This document shows positions 27,306 to 35,323 of a stretch of 64,000 nt of DNA, in pieces. The notes below the pieces were generated by a model. That model saw only the letters and a list, made by a program, of their open reading frames with translations, had not been told where the DNA came from and ran no database searches. Source of the DNA: Streptomyces sp. S.PNR 29 (GTDB taxonomy: Bacteria > Actinomycetota > Actinomycetes > Streptomycetales > Streptomycetaceae); NCBI RefSeq assembly GCF_030386795.1, contig NZ_JANUQM010000002.1, forward strand, positions 620,001 through 684,000, written 5' to 3'. How positions within the stretch are numbered: position 1 is the stretch's first letter; every line of letters begins with the position of its first letter. Position numbers and translations under genes: made by a program.

Positions 27306-28030
27306 GCGGAGTGCGGATCGTCGTCACCAACTGCAACACCACGCAGGAGATGACCGAGGAGATCGTACGAGGTGCCCGGGCCGCCGCAGGTCCGGGCACC
27401 ACCGTGATCGGGCTGACCCCGGCCTGGGGGCCCCAGTCGGCGGAGGGCTGGCTCGACAGTTATCTGTCGGCCGCGGCGGTCATCGACACGCTGCGGACGT
27501 ACGACGGTCCGGCGTACGACGCGGTCGTCATGGCCGGCTTCGGGGAGCACGGGCGGGAGGGCGTACGGGAACTGGTGGACGTGCCGGTCGTCGACATCAC
27601 CGAGGCCGCCGCGCATCTGGCCTGCCTGCTGGGGCGGCGGTACGGCGTCGTCACCACCCTGGAGCGGTCGTGCGGGCAGATCGAGGACAGTCTGGAGACG
27701 GCCGGGGTCGGGCGGAACTGCGCCGCCGTGGTCGGCACGGGCCTGAACGTGCTGGACCTCGCTGACGGTGAGCGGACCGAGGCCGCGTTCCTGGTGGCCG
27801 CCGAGCGGGCGTGCGCGGCCGGGGCGGAGGTGCTTGTGCTGGGGTGCGCAGGCATGACGGGGTTGCAGCGAGCCGTGGGGGACAAGCTGGGGCTGCCGGT
27901 CGTGGACGGGGTGGCCGCGGCGGTGAAGCTGGCGGAGTCGCTGGTGGGGCTGGGGCTGACCACGAGCAAGGTGGGGAGTTACGCCGAGCCGTTGCCCAAG
28001 CGGCGGGTGTGGGGACCACCCGTGGGGTGA
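27302..28030 (+). CDS. Asp/Glu/hydantoin racemase superfamily protein with Gly/Cys active site
   Basis: A 242-aa member of the aspartate/glutamate/hydantoin racemase superfamily. NCNTTQEMTEE (about residues 10-20) and VVDITEAAAHLACLLG are family-like. Classical racemases use two Cys; here the second is kept (GCAGMT, Cys182) but the first position is Gly79 (VMAGFGEHG). A Gly/Cys pair is the arrangement in arylmalonate decarboxylase, so a decarboxylase or one-base chemistry is possible. Translationally coupled to the NCS1 permease by a 4-nt overlap, so its substrate is probably what the permease imports. The 3' end overlaps the convergent GNAT gene by 52 bp. Confidence 0.82.
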   Translation: MSGVRIVVTNCNTTQEMTEEIVRGARAAAGPGTTVIGLTPAWGPQSAEGWLDSYLSAAAVIDTLRTYDGPAYDAVVMAGFGEHGREGVRELVDVPVVDITEAAAHLACLLGRRYGVVTTLERSCGQIEDSLETAGVGRNCAAVVGTGLNVLDLADGERTEAAFLVAAERACAAGAEVLVLGCAGMTGLQRAVGDKLGLPVVDGVAAAVKLAESLVGLGLTTSKVGSYAEPLPKRRVWGPPVG

Positions 28031-28491
28031 CCGGGACGCCAGAGGTACCGGACGTCCGGCTCGCGCTCCTCGTTCCCGCTGCCGTCCGTCCACTCGACGG
28101 CGACGAAACCGTGCCGCTCGTAGAAGCGGTGGGCGGGCTTGTTGACCTGGAAGGTCCACAGGCTCAGCGCGTGCGGCCGGCGCTGCTTGGCGAGCGCGAC
28201 GAACCGGTCGCCGAGTCCATGGCCGCGCCACTCGGGGGCGAGGTAGAGCTGCGACAACTCCCCCTCATCGAGCACCATCACCCCGATGACGCCGTCGCCC
28301 GCCGTCTCGGCGACCCACGTCTCGCGCAGCGGCACCAGTACGTCCCGGAAGTACGCCCGCACCTCGTCATCGGAGCGGGGCCGCACGACGGCCGGCAGCG
28401 CGGCGGCGAAGGAACGCAGCCAGACATCGGCCGAGGCGGCGGCGTCCTGACCGGCCGCCCGGCGAAGCCGGACCGTCGGCTCGGGACTCAC
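27979..28491 (-). CDS. GNAT family N-acetyltransferase
   Basis: A 170-aa GNAT protein. The acetyl-CoA-binding signature LSQLYLAPEWRGHGLGDRFV (about residues 88-107) is clear, followed by LWTFQVNKPAHRFYERHGF. The N-terminal strand is TVRLRRAAGQDAAASADVW. Acceptor unknown. GTG at 28491 overlaps the RidA stop by 4 nt (GTGA), so it is translated by coupling to RidA. The last 52 bp lie antisense to the racemase gene end, and the C-terminal tail there is Gly/Arg-rich and poorly constrained. Confidence 0.88.
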   Translation of the reverse strand: MSPEPTVRLRRAAGQDAAASADVWLRSFAAALPAVVRPRSDDEVRAYFRDVLVPLRETWVAETAGDGVIGVMVLDEGELSQLYLAPEWRGHGLGDRFVALAKQRRPHALSLWTFQVNKPAHRFYERHGFVAVEWTDGSGNEEREPDVRYLWRPGHPTGGPHTRRLGNGSA

Positions 28492-28910
28492 GGGCGCTCT
28501 TGCTGTGGTGCCGCCGGTACGACGGCCGTCGCCGTGATCTCCACCAGCTGGCCGGTGTACCCGAGGCACGCCACCCCGATCAGCGTCGACGCATGCGGGC
28601 CGACGCTGAGCCCGGAGCCCTCGACGACGTCCCAGACGGCCGACAGCACCGCCGTTTCGCCGCTCACGACATACACGTCGGTCGACACCACATGCGCCAG
28701 GTCGCTGCCCACCGCCCGCAGCTGCTCCGTCAGATTCGCGATCACCTGCTCGGCCTGCCGCACCGGATCCCCCTCTCCGACCAGCTTCCCCTCGGCGTCC
28801 AGCGGCACGGACCCGGCGAGGAAGGCGAGCTTCGTCCCGGCCTCCACGACCGAGGCATGCGAGTAGGTGGGCGGCGGAAAGAGACCGGGCACGGTGACGC
28901 GCTGGATCAC
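28488..28910 (-). CDS. RidA/YjgF family protein
   Basis: A 140-aa RidA-like protein of the trimeric family that hydrolyses reactive enamine/imine intermediates to ketoacids. Visible are PPPTYSHASVVEAGTKLAFLAGS (as two blocks, about residues 10-32) and the C-terminal STLIGVACLGYTGQLVEITA. The catalytic Arg of true RidA (usually in a conserved R-x-x-x-V/C strand near 105) is not obvious: the site reads PHASTLIGVACL. This may be a non-deaminase subgroup. GTG at 28910 follows AGGAG by 6 nt. Operon with the downstream GNAT gene. Confidence 0.87.
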   Translation of the reverse strand: MIQRVTVPGLFPPPTYSHASVVEAGTKLAFLAGSVPLDAEGKLVGEGDPVRQAEQVIANLTEQLRAVGSDLAHVVSTDVYVVSGETAVLSAVWDVVEGSGLSVGPHASTLIGVACLGYTGQLVEITATAVVPAAPQQERP

Positions 28911-29082
28911 GGGGGCTCCTGGGGCAGGCAAGGGTCAACCTGCCGATCATCGGTTCCGGCCGCCGGCGTCCGCATCCGATTTTCCACGGTGCTCCGAAGG
29001 CGAGGGGCTTGACTCCGTGCGTTCCGCCAGGCGTTCGTACACACACAGGAGAAGCTCCAGCCGCGGCTGAACAGCGACTGCT

Positions 29083-30045
29083 TCAGTGCCGGGCGAACTG
29101 GACGCGGGTCGCCTGGACGGCGTCCGGGCGTACGGCGATGCCGTTGACGGTCAGCTGCTCTCCGTAGATGTCGGTGAGCCTGAGAGGGCCGCCGCAGCCG
29201 GTGCCGTCCTCGGAGAGGAAGTAGTTGTATTCGGTACGGGTGAGCTGCCGCCAGCCGCCGCCGGTGCTGACCTCCAGCCGGGCCAGCGGGTTGCGGTGGC
29301 CGAGCGCCTGGATGCCGCACCAGTGGGTGCTGGAGCCGGTCTTGTAGCGGATCGAGACCGTGTCGGACGTGCTGGGGCTCAACAGGCTCCAGGTGACCGG
29401 GATCCGGCCGGCGGAGAGGGCCGCGATCTTCGCGAAGGCCTGCTTGCTGAGGTCCACGTGCCCGGGTGCGCATTCGGGGCACTCGTTGGTGATCCGCACC
29501 GTGACGGAGGCGCCGTTCGCCGCGCGGACCTGTATGTACGCCCCGCACGCTTGGGCCGTCTCGTAGTCCGTGTGGTTCATCGCCGCGACCATCAGGTCGG
29601 GGCTCGGGCCGTACAGGCAGGCACCGTCGCCGTCCGCGGCGTCGTAGTGGGTGGCGACTCCGCTGTACGTGACACCGGGCTTGATCCGCCCCGCCAGAGA
29701 CGCCGTGCCGGACGCCGGCCGCGAGGTGGACGCGGGGGTGCGGGCGGGCGAGGGCCACGCCCCCGATGTGGTGGGGGTCTTGGTCGGCTTCGGGGTGGTC
29801 TTGGTGGGCGTCGCGGTCGCAGACGCCGTGGACTGCTTCGGCCTCGTCGGCTTCGGCGCCGAGTGCGACACGCTCGGCCGGGTGCTCGCGACGGGCGTGG
29901 CGGCGGCTTGCACCGTCCGGGGCTCGCCGTCGGGACGGAGCACCATCACCAACGCTATGAGGATTCCCGCGGATGCCACGGCGACTGCGGAGAGGAGGGC
30001 CCTGCGTCGTCTGGGGACGGGGCGGCGGTGGGATGAGGATGCCAC
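29083..30045 (-). CDS. Secreted expansin-like (EXLX1 type) cellulose-binding protein
   Basis: A 320-aa protein. An Arg-rich n-region precedes a hydrophobic helix (about residues 15-33), a signal or membrane anchor. A Pro/Thr/Lys-rich linker follows to about 105. The double-psi beta-barrel domain (about 115-215) has GVATHYDAADGDGACLYG, the Cys pair CPEC, and the key Asp in GHVDLS. The C-terminal CBM63-like domain has surface aromatics in STHWCGIQ, WRQLTRTEYNYFL. Bacterial expansins loosen plant walls without hydrolysis, fitting a soil or plant-associated lifestyle. GTG at 30045 follows AAGGA. Transcribed toward the RidA unit, ending 172 bp from its start. Confidence 0.85.
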   Translation of the reverse strand: MASSSHRRPVPRRRRALLSAVAVASAGILIALVMVLRPDGEPRTVQAAATPVASTRPSVSHSAPKPTRPKQSTASATATPTKTTPKPTKTPTTSGAWPSPARTPASTSRPASGTASLAGRIKPGVTYSGVATHYDAADGDGACLYGPSPDLMVAAMNHTDYETAQACGAYIQVRAANGASVTVRITNECPECAPGHVDLSKQAFAKIAALSAGRIPVTWSLLSPSTSDTVSIRYKTGSSTHWCGIQALGHRNPLARLEVSTGGGWRQLTRTEYNYFLSEDGTGCGGPLRLTDIYGEQLTVNGIAVRPDAVQATRVQFARH

Positions 30046-30202
30046 GGGTGAGTCCTTTGCGTCCTTCGGATCCGTACGTGGGTACGCGAGAACACGCGCT
30101 TCCGACTCACCAGTGGTCGCAGGGGCCGCAAAGGTTGCCGGGAATTCAGCGGCGGGGCGTTCGCGGTGAGAGGAGCATGGTGGATCGGAAGGCCCCTTCA
30201 CC

Positions 30203-30497
30203 TTGATCGAGACCCGGAAAGGGCAGAGGATCGCGTACGTGGAGGCGTACAAGGACAGCCGTCAGCGCCCTCGTCGAGAAGTTGCTGGAGAGAGATGAAC
30301 GTCGAAGAGCCCGGACAGTCCGTGCCGAGTCGGCTTGGTTCAGAAGCAGTTACCGCACGGGTTCGGGTGGCGAGTGCGTAGCAGTCGCCGCTGGCCCTGA
30401 CGCAGTGCACGTCCGCGACCCGAAGGACACAGCCCGGCCCGCGCGGACCATACGGTCCGGGTCCTGGGCTGCGTTTGTGCGGTTCGCGGCGCTTTGA
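30203..30497 (+). pseudogene. Decayed HTH (DUF5753) regulator tail plus DUF397 gene
   Basis: From 30203, one frame reads IETRKGQRIAYVEAYKDS, like the strand near the end of DUF5753/Scr1-type regulators. From 30264 a different frame reads SALVEKLLERDE, like the last helix of the same proteins; the residues between are missing. That second frame runs without a stop into AESAWFRSSYRTGSGGECVA and VHVRDPKDTARP, a good DUF397 domain. The natural DUF397 start, ATG at 30295 with GGAGAG before it, is in another frame. So deletion and frameshifts seem to have broken a regulator-DUF397 pair. A reading as a 71-aa DUF397 gene from TTG at 30282 remains possible. The rest of 30046-30560 shows no gene. Confidence 0.65.
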
Positions 30498-30503
30498 CAG
30501 GGC

Positions 30504-30538
30504 AGAGCCCTCATCAGGTCAGTGCCTGACGGGGCTCT
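30504..30538 (+). terminator. Hairpin after the DUF397 remnant
   Basis: AGAGCCC (30504-30510) pairs with GGGCTCT (30532-30538), and inside it TCAGG pairs with CCTGA. It begins 7 nt after the DUF397 stop and ends 22 nt before the next gene's ATG. Confidence 0.55.
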
Positions 30539-30560
30539 CCGACCGGTTGGAGCCCACACC

Positions 30561-31349
30561 ATGCCTTCCCTCACCGACCCCGCCTTCCTCGACACCACCG
30601 CCGACCGCCTCGCCGCCCTCCCCACCGTCCGGGCCGTCGCCCTCGGCGGCTCCCGTGCCCAGGGCACCCACGGCCCCGGCAGCGACTGGGACCTGGCCGT
30701 CTACTACCGCGGGCCCTTCGACCCCGCCGACCTCCGGGCCCTCGGGTGGGAGGGCGAGGTCTCCGAGGTCGGCGGTTGGGGTGGAGGTGTGTTCAACGGG
30801 GGCGGGTGGCTGACGATCGACGGGCGACGGGTCGACGTGCACTACCGCGACCTCGAAGTGGTCGAGCACGAGCTCGCGCAGGCCGAGCAGGGACGCTTCC
30901 GGATCGAGCCACTGATGTTCCACCTGGCGGGCATCCCGACCTACCTGATCGTCGCCGAACTCGCCATCAACGAGGTGCTGCGGGGCGAACTGCCTCGCCC
31001 CGCCTATCCGGAGGCGCTGCGCAGGACCGCCCCCGAGCGCTGGTACGGCATGGCCACCGCGACCCTCGCCTACGCAAAGGCCGGCCACGCCCCGAAGGGC
31101 GCCCTCACCCAGGTGGCCGGCGCGATCGCGCTCGCCGCGACGCAGACGGCGCACGCGGTGCTGGCGGCGCGCGGGGAGTGGGTCACCAACGACAAGGGGC
31201 TTGTCGAGAGGGCCGGGCTGCGCGAAGTCGACGGCATCGTCGGGAAGCTCGCGCCGGATCCGGATGCTCTCGCCCAGTCCGTGGCGGAGGCGGAAGCGCT
31301 GTGCGGGCGAGCCGTTAAGGCCGCCCGGCGAGGCGCGGTCACCGAGTGA
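30561..31349 (+). CDS. Nucleotidyltransferase-domain protein
   Basis: A 262-aa protein with an N-terminal MNT-type nucleotidyltransferase domain. The Pol-beta signature GSRAQGTHGPGSDWDLAVY (about residues 32-50) carries the G-S and the D-x-D acidic pair, and the third acid lies in VDVHYRD. The C-terminal two thirds are helical, with a DUF4037-like look (EPLMFHLAGIPTYLIVAELA). Relatives transfer nucleotides to antibiotics or proteins; the target here is unknown, and no HEPN-type partner gene lies next to it. ATG at 30561 is 9 nt after GGAG. Confidence 0.83.
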   Translation: MPSLTDPAFLDTTADRLAALPTVRAVALGGSRAQGTHGPGSDWDLAVYYRGPFDPADLRALGWEGEVSEVGGWGGGVFNGGGWLTIDGRRVDVHYRDLEVVEHELAQAEQGRFRIEPLMFHLAGIPTYLIVAELAINEVLRGELPRPAYPEALRRTAPERWYGMATATLAYAKAGHAPKGALTQVAGAIALAATQTAHAVLAARGEWVTNDKGLVERAGLREVDGIVGKLAPDPDALAQSVAEAEALCGRAVKAARRGAVTE

Positions 31350-31515
31350 TTGCGTTCATAAAGAACACACCCCTCCAGCCGATCGTCACCTCCCGGAAAC
31401 ACGGCCGTTCCATCGCCCCGGGGAACGCCGCCTACCGTGGAGACCTCACACCCCACAGCCCGGCCACCGTCGCCCGAAGGCTCACCCCTGCCCTCGACGA
31501 GACGACAGGAGCCCC

Positions 31516-33399
31516 GTGTCCCGCCCCGCCGCCCTGCACCTTCCGCCCTGGCTCGCCCACGCACTCCGTGCCCAGCGTGGGCCGGTGCCCTGGAGTGCGG
31601 TGACGCGGGGGGCGCTGGCGGCCGGGCCACTGCTGCTGGCCTCCGTGCTCGCCGGCCGCACCTCCCTCGGCGTCGTCGCCGCGATCGCCGCCATGCTCGC
31701 CGGGATCAACGACCGGCCGGGCAGCCGGCGGGCGTCGGTGAAGCGGATCGGGGTGCCCGCGCTGGCGGGGGCGGCAGGGATGTTCGTCGGCACGTATGCG
31801 GGGGAGCACACCGGAGCCGTACCGCTGACGCTGCTCCTCACGGGTCTCGGGCTCGTCGCCGGTGGCGTCAGTGCCGTCGGGCCCGTCGCCTCCGCAGCCG
31901 GTACGCAGCTCCTCGTGGCCGCGGCCGTCGGGGCCGGGATGCCGTTGCCCGAGGCCGGGTGGGCGCGTGCCCTGGTCTTCCTCACCGGGGCGGGGTGGCT
32001 GCTCGGGCTGCGGCTGGTGCTGCCCACGCCCGGGGCCATCGCCGGGGACTTCCGGTTCGACGGGGAGCGGGACGCCGTCGCCGACGTGTACGACGCCATC
32101 GCCACGCTGCTCGACGCGGCCGGTACGGAGCAGGCCATCGCCCGGCGTGCCGCGCTGACCGCCGCCCTGGATCACGCGCAGGACGCGCTCACCGGGCCCC
32201 GGCTGCGGCGGTACGCCAGCTCCGCGGCCGAGCGGCGGCTGCACACGCAGTACGCCGCGGCGCTGCCGCTCGCCGAGGCCGCGACCGCGCTCGCCTGGGC
32301 GGGGGACCCCCTGCCCGCGCGCGCGTCCGAAGGCCCCCGGCGCCTGGCAGCGGCCGTACGCGGCAACACCCCTACCGGGCCGCTGCCCGCGCCCATGCGC
32401 TCGGCGCCCGCCCTGCGCGCCCTCGACGACGCCCTCCTGCACGCCGCCGAAGCCTTCGACCGGGCCGAGGGAGGGGCCAAGGGAGGGACCAAGGGAGGCG
32501 GCGACCTGCACACGCGCCGGCGTTCGGTGAGGGACCGGGTCCGTACCGTCCTCGGCGACGGCGGGCGGGAGTACGGGCTGCGCGTCGCCCTCTGCTTCGG
32601 GGTGAGCGTCGCCGTCTCCCAGGCGCTGCACCACACCCACTGGTACGGGCAGCACGAGCACTGGTACTGGCTGCCCGCCACCGCCGTCTTCCTCGTCAAG
32701 CCCGACCTCGGGCCGCTCGCCTCCCGCGTGCTGAACCGCGCGGCCGGGACGGTTCTGGGGGCGCTCGTCTTCGCCGGGTTCGCCGCCGTGCTGCCCCGGC
32801 CGGAGGGGCTCATCGCGCTGGTGGCCCTCAGCGGGGCGCTCATCCCCGTCGCCACGCGGCACTTCGCCGCCCAGACCGCCGTCGTCACCGTCCTCGTCCT
32901 CGCCCTGGTGATGGTCGGGGGTGAGCCGCAGGCCTCCGCCAGCCGGATCGGCGAGACGCTGCTGGCCTGCGCGATCGTGCTGGGCGCCGGACATCTGCCG
33001 ATGCCGGGGCATCGGGGCGGGGGCGTGCGCGCCCGGCTCGCGGCGGCGAGCGGCGCTGCCCAGGCGTACCTGGCGCACGTGCTGAGCGAGTCCGACGACC
33101 GCGCCACCCGTTGGACCCTGCGCCGTGAGGCCTACCGGAGGCTCGCCGAGGCCCGTGCCGCGATCGCCCTCGCCTCCGCCGAACTCCCCGCGCTCGCCCG
33201 GCACACGGAGGGCGCGGACGAGATCGCCGCCACGCTCGAACGGCTCGTCGACACCATCACCGCGTGCGCCGTGCACCTCGACGACACCGGCCGGCTCTCG
33301 CCCCGGCACACCGAGCAGCTCGCCCAGCTGCGCGACGAACTCACCAAGCGGCGCGACCGCGCGGAACTGCGACTGCCCGAGCTGCCGCTCGCCGGGTAG
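31516..33399 (+). CDS. FUSC family integral membrane protein (putative aromatic-acid exporter type)
   Basis: A 627-aa protein with two blocks of transmembrane helices (about residues 25-175 and 345-495), each followed by a long soluble helical region. That is the duplicated layout of the FUSC/YccS/AaeB superfamily. The hallmark YWLPATAVFLVKPDLGP is at about 390. The loop before the second block has a Gly/Lys repeat (GGAKGGTKGGG). Known relatives export aromatic carboxylic acids, but the substrate here is not known. GTG at 31516 follows AGGAG by 5 nt. It ends 66 bp before the amidohydrolase gene and may share its transcript. Confidence 0.87.
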   Translation: MSRPAALHLPPWLAHALRAQRGPVPWSAVTRGALAAGPLLLASVLAGRTSLGVVAAIAAMLAGINDRPGSRRASVKRIGVPALAGAAGMFVGTYAGEHTGAVPLTLLLTGLGLVAGGVSAVGPVASAAGTQLLVAAAVGAGMPLPEAGWARALVFLTGAGWLLGLRLVLPTPGAIAGDFRFDGERDAVADVYDAIATLLDAAGTEQAIARRAALTAALDHAQDALTGPRLRRYASSAAERRLHTQYAAALPLAEAATALAWAGDPLPARASEGPRRLAAAVRGNTPTGPLPAPMRSAPALRALDDALLHAAEAFDRAEGGAKGGTKGGGDLHTRRRSVRDRVRTVLGDGGREYGLRVALCFGVSVAVSQALHHTHWYGQHEHWYWLPATAVFLVKPDLGPLASRVLNRAAGTVLGALVFAGFAAVLPRPEGLIALVALSGALIPVATRHFAAQTAVVTVLVLALVMVGGEPQASASRIGETLLACAIVLGAGHLPMPGHRGGGVRARLAAASGAAQAYLAHVLSESDDRATRWTLRREAYRRLAEARAAIALASAELPALARHTEGADEIAATLERLVDTITACAVHLDDTGRLSPRHTEQLAQLRDELTKRRDRAELRLPELPLAG

Positions 33400-33465
33400 T
33401 GCCGGGCGCGGAGCATTGTGCGGTTCGGCCCACGTGGTACGGCGACCGCGTCGTACGTTGACGTG

Positions 33466-34863
33466 ATGACCGACCTTCCCGGAACCGACCTTCCCGGAAC
33501 CGGCCTTCCCGCAACCGCGGCTCCCGCCGACCTCGTCATCACCGGATGCACCGTCCTCGTGCACGACGGTGACGAGCGGATCGGGTTCGAGGAGGACGCG
33601 GCCGTCGTCGTACGGAACGGGGTCGTCGAGTCCGTGACGACCGCCGCCGCGGCCGGCGATCTCGCCGCCGCCGAACGCGTCGAGGCGCGCGGGCAGGTCG
33701 CCCTGCCCGGGCTGATCAACTGCCACACCCACGCGCCGATGGTCGCGCTGCGCGGTCTCGCCGAGGACCTGCCCACCGAGGAGTGGTTCAACGACGTCGT
33801 CTGGCCCGTCGAGTCCAACCTCAGCGAGCGGGACGTCGAGTTGGGGGCCCGGCTGGCCTGTGCCGAGATGATCCGCGGGGGCGTGACCTGCTTCGCGGAC
33901 CACTACTTCGCCATGGACGCGGTCGCAGCCGTCGTCGCCGAGTGCGGGTTGCGGGCCCACCTGGGGGAGGCCTACTTCTCCTCGCAGGGGCCGCGAGGCC
34001 GGGAGACCTCACTTGAGTTCGCCCTACGGCACCGGGGTGGCGCGGGTGGCCGCATCACCACCGCTCTCGCCCCGCACGCCCCCTACACCGTGGACGACGA
34101 CGACCTCACCGCCACCGCGGACCTCGCCCGCGAGCACGGTCTGCCCGTGCACATCCACGCCGCCGAGAACCGCGACCAGACCGACACCAGTCTCGCCCGG
34201 CACGGCGTCACGCCGATCGAGGTCCTGCGGCGCACCGGCATCCTCGACACGGACGTACTCATCGCGCACGGCACCGGCATCGTCGACCGCGACCTGCCCG
34301 TCCTCGCGCGCGCGGGAGGACGTACGGCCGTGGCCACCGCGCCCCGCGGCTACCTCAAGTTCGCCTGGCCCACCACCACCCCCGTCCGCGCCCTGCGCGA
34401 CCTCGGCATCCCCGTCGGACTCGCCACGGACGGCGCCGCCTCCAACAACTCCCTGGACGTGTGGGAGTCGATGGCGCTGACCTCCCTCATCCAGAAGTCC
34501 ACCGAGGGCGACCCGCGGTGGCTGACCTCCCGGCAGGCCTTGCACCACGCCACACTGCAGAGCGCCCGCGCGGTCGGGCTCGGTGACGTCGTCGGCAGTA
34601 TCGCGCCGGGCCGACGGGCCGACATCGTGCTGGTCGACCTCACCGGCCCGCACACCCAGCCCGTCCACGACCTCGCCGCCACCCTGGTGCACAGCGCCCG
34701 CTCCGCCGACGTCCGCACGACGATCGTCGACGGGCGGGTCCTCATGCGCGACCGGGAACTGCTCACGCTGGACGTGCCCGCGGTGGTCCGGGAGCTGGGG
34801 GAGCGGCTGCCGGCGCTCGTGGACCGCAGCCACGGCCGGCGTATCCAGGAATACGACACGTGA
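33466..34863 (+). CDS. Amidohydrolase, SAH/MTA-deaminase-like
   Basis: A 465-aa metal-dependent hydrolase of the TrzN/MtaD/SsnA group. The metal ligands are NCHTHAP (about residues 86-92), HIHAAEN (about 229) and LIAHGTG (about 266), with the final Asp in GLATDGAASNN (about 326). These fit deaminases of S-adenosylhomocysteine, 5'-methylthioadenosine or related aminopyrimidines/triazines. The catalytic Glu is in AAEN. The N-terminus has three 5-residue repeats (TDLPG TDLPG TGLPA) encoded by a 15-bp tandem repeat at 33469-33513. ATG at 33466 may be leaderless; no Shine-Dalgarno is seen. A hairpin follows the stop. Confidence 0.87.
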   Translation: MTDLPGTDLPGTGLPATAAPADLVITGCTVLVHDGDERIGFEEDAAVVVRNGVVESVTTAAAAGDLAAAERVEARGQVALPGLINCHTHAPMVALRGLAEDLPTEEWFNDVVWPVESNLSERDVELGARLACAEMIRGGVTCFADHYFAMDAVAAVVAECGLRAHLGEAYFSSQGPRGRETSLEFALRHRGGAGGRITTALAPHAPYTVDDDDLTATADLAREHGLPVHIHAAENRDQTDTSLARHGVTPIEVLRRTGILDTDVLIAHGTGIVDRDLPVLARAGGRTAVATAPRGYLKFAWPTTTPVRALRDLGIPVGLATDGAASNNSLDVWESMALTSLIQKSTEGDPRWLTSRQALHHATLQSARAVGLGDVVGSIAPGRRADIVLVDLTGPHTQPVHDLAATLVHSARSADVRTTIVDGRVLMRDRELLTLDVPAVVRELGERLPALVDRSHGRRIQEYDT

Positions 34864-34873
34864 GCACGGACTC

Positions 34874-34907
34874 CTGCCTCAGAGGCGTGCGTCGGCTACT
34901 GAGGCGG
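34874..34907 (+). terminator. Hairpin after the amidohydrolase gene
   Basis: GCCTCAG (34876-34882) pairs with CTGAGGC (34899-34905), extended outward by T-G and C-G pairs. The loop is 16 nt. Starts 11 nt after the stop. Confidence 0.55.
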
Positions 34908-35110
34908 CTGCGATGAGGTGGGTTCACGCGACATGACGAAGGGCGCCGGAGTGACGACACAGCGTGAGCGAACCGGGCGATAAGCTGAGACGCTCCTCAC
35001 ACTTACGGGTGAACAAATGTCAACTACGTCTCAGTACCGTCACTACACGAGGCGTTCACCCCATGGTTGGCGTTTAACTCTACGAGGACAGCGCTACATG
35101 GAGGTGCAGG

Positions 35111-35293
35111 GTGAACGGGCGAACGGTGCTCGCGAGCTTTCCCGCAGGTGGGCCGCGCGGGTCGTGGCCGGCGGAGGAGTTCGCGCAGGCGCGGCGTCTG
35201 GAGGGCCTGCCCGCCGAGGTTGTCATGGACCTCGCGACGGACATGTTCCTGGTGATCGTGCGGAGCGACGCTCCCGGTGACGCCGTCGCCTGA
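35111..35293 (+). CDS. 60-aa hypothetical protein
   Basis: A short, mostly acidic protein: a hydrophobic strand (RTVLASFPAGGP), SWPAEEFAQARR, then AEVVMDLATDMFLVIVRSD. No family is recognised. Coding status is supported by an ideal GGAGG at 35100-35104, 6 nt before GTG 35111, and by downward GC at the upstream AT-rich leader (34980-35060), where its promoter probably lies. It is convergent with the ABC exporter, 30 bp between stops. The overlapping frame from ATG 35017 is Arg-rich and is not preferred. A role as an exported peptide is only a suggestion from position. Confidence 0.6.
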   Translation: MNGRTVLASFPAGGPRGSWPAEEFAQARRLEGLPAEVVMDLATDMFLVIVRSDAPGDAVA

Positions 35294-35323
35294 GCCGTCG
35301 CCGGGGAGGGCCCGGCATGCGGT

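Noticed and set aside
35017..35280. 87-aa frame from ATG 35017
   Set aside because: Overlaps the 60-aa gene in another phase, is Arg/Gly-rich, and has a weaker start signal than GTG 35111.
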